From positions 1-5,861 of the forward strand of contig JALQUE010000358.1 of NCBI GenBank assembly GCA_023260815.1: DNA of 5,861 nucleotides, written 5' to 3'. Within the stretch, counting starts at the first letter, position 1, and each line of letters begins with the position of its first letter. Under the pieces are notes generated by a model. It ran no database searches. It was given only the letters and a program-made list of their open reading frames with translations, and was not told the DNA's origin. A program made the position numbers and the translations under genes. Below, one piece after another: positions 5,567 to 5,861 of the stretch. This DNA comes from Roseovarius sp. (GTDB lineage Bacteria > Pseudomonadota > Alphaproteobacteria > Rhodobacterales > Rhodobacteraceae).

Positions 5567-5861
5567 ATGACACGTCAGATGACCGGAGCGAAAATGGTGG
5601 TTCAGGCCCTCAAGGACCAGGGCGTGGACGTCGTATTCGGATATCCCGGCGGAGCGGTGCTACCGATCTATGACGAGATCTTTCAGCAAAACGACATCCG
5701 CCACGTTCTTGTCCGCCACGAGCAGGGCGCTGTGCATGCCGCCGAAGGCTATGCCCGATCCACCGGCAAGCCCGGCGTGGTTCTTGTGACATCCGGCCCC
5801 GGCGCCACCAACGCGGTCACCGGCCTGACCGATGCGCTGATGGATTCGATCCCGATTGTCG
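5567..5861 (+). CDS. ilvB: Acetolactate synthase (AHAS) large subunit, N-terminal part, cut by right edge
   Basis: This cytoplasmic, thiamine-diphosphate-dependent enzyme condenses two pyruvates to 2-acetolactate, or pyruvate with 2-oxobutyrate to 2-aceto-2-hydroxybutyrate. It is the first common step of valine, leucine and isoleucine synthesis. Only 98 residues are visible of a family usually about 560-600 long. They cover the start of the ThDP-binding pyrimidine domain: VFGYPGGAVLPIYDE (23-37), RHEQGAVHAAEGYAR (50-64) with E52 as the predicted cofactor-activating glutamate, and VTSGPGATNAVTGLTDALMDS (74-94). The GYPGG and RHEQGA motifs are characteristic of biosynthetic AHAS. The symbol could equally be ilvI or ilvG, since naming depends on the isozyme. 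A regulatory subunit (ilvN/ilvH) would be expected downstream but is outside the window. Expression is predicted to be set by the valine attenuator just upstream. Confidence 0.96.
   Translation, partial: MTRQMTGAKMVVQALKDQGVDVVFGYPGGAVLPIYDEIFQQNDIRHVLVRHEQGAVHAAEGYARSTGKPGVVLVTSGPGATNAVTGLTDALMDSIPIV

Noticed and set aside
5550..5570. Mini-frame MNGAKR whose TGA overlaps the ilv ATG (ATGA)
   Set aside because: It has no Shine-Dalgarno of its own and contains the ilv ribosome site, so it is likely coincidental.
5542..5570. TTGACG at 5542-5547 as a second ilv promoter inside the leader
   Set aside because: No -10-like sequence at the right distance, and transcription would begin within or after the ilv start codon.
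1..5861. Mobile elements, CRISPR arrays, tRNA or rRNA genes
   Set aside because: No transposase or integrase motifs, no regularly spaced repeats, and no tRNA-like cloverleaf or rRNA sequence were recognised.

Overview
The window looks like a chromosomal segment of a high-GC alphaproteobacterium, most likely Rhodobacterales (Roseobacter/Rhodobacter type). That placement rests on codon use, on a TakP-like TRAP binding protein with a Tat signal, and on the N-terminus of the acetolactate synthase. It comes from family resemblance read by eye; no database search was run.

Layout. Positions 1-2959 (minus strand) hold a three-gene TRAP transporter operon read right to left: dctP (periplasmic solute-binding protein, 360 aa), dctQ (small permease, 296 aa, unusually long) and dctM (large permease, cut by the left window edge). 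A 223-base divergent intergenic region (2960-3182) separates it from a plus-strand two-component pair: a Cache-domain sensor histidine kinase of the HisKA_3 (NarL/UhpB) class (3183-4607) and a NarL/LuxR-type response regulator (4604-5263), overlapping by ATGA. A 303-base gene-poor region follows (5264-5566), and then the 5' end of acetolactate synthase large subunit (5567 to the right edge).

The gene-poor region is the most interesting part. It carries a complete-looking transcription attenuator: a sigma70-like promoter, a Shine-Dalgarno, a 15-codon leader peptide MAPLVVVVGKRRMGR with four consecutive Val codons, a perfect 10-bp antiterminator stem and an overlapping GC-rich terminator with a six-T tail. 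The antiterminator's 5' arm lies inside the leader reading frame just after the Val codons, so ribosome position could choose between the two structures. This predicts valine-responsive control of the ilv gene.

How the genes may work together (inference). TakP-type TRAP systems import 2-oxo acids such as pyruvate and 2-oxobutyrate. Single-Cache sensors of this type often sense small carboxylates. Acetolactate synthase consumes pyruvate and 2-oxobutyrate. A sensor, an importer and a consumer of the same metabolites may therefore sit side by side. The two-component pair probably controls the divergent TRAP operon, while the ilv gene has its own attenuation switch.
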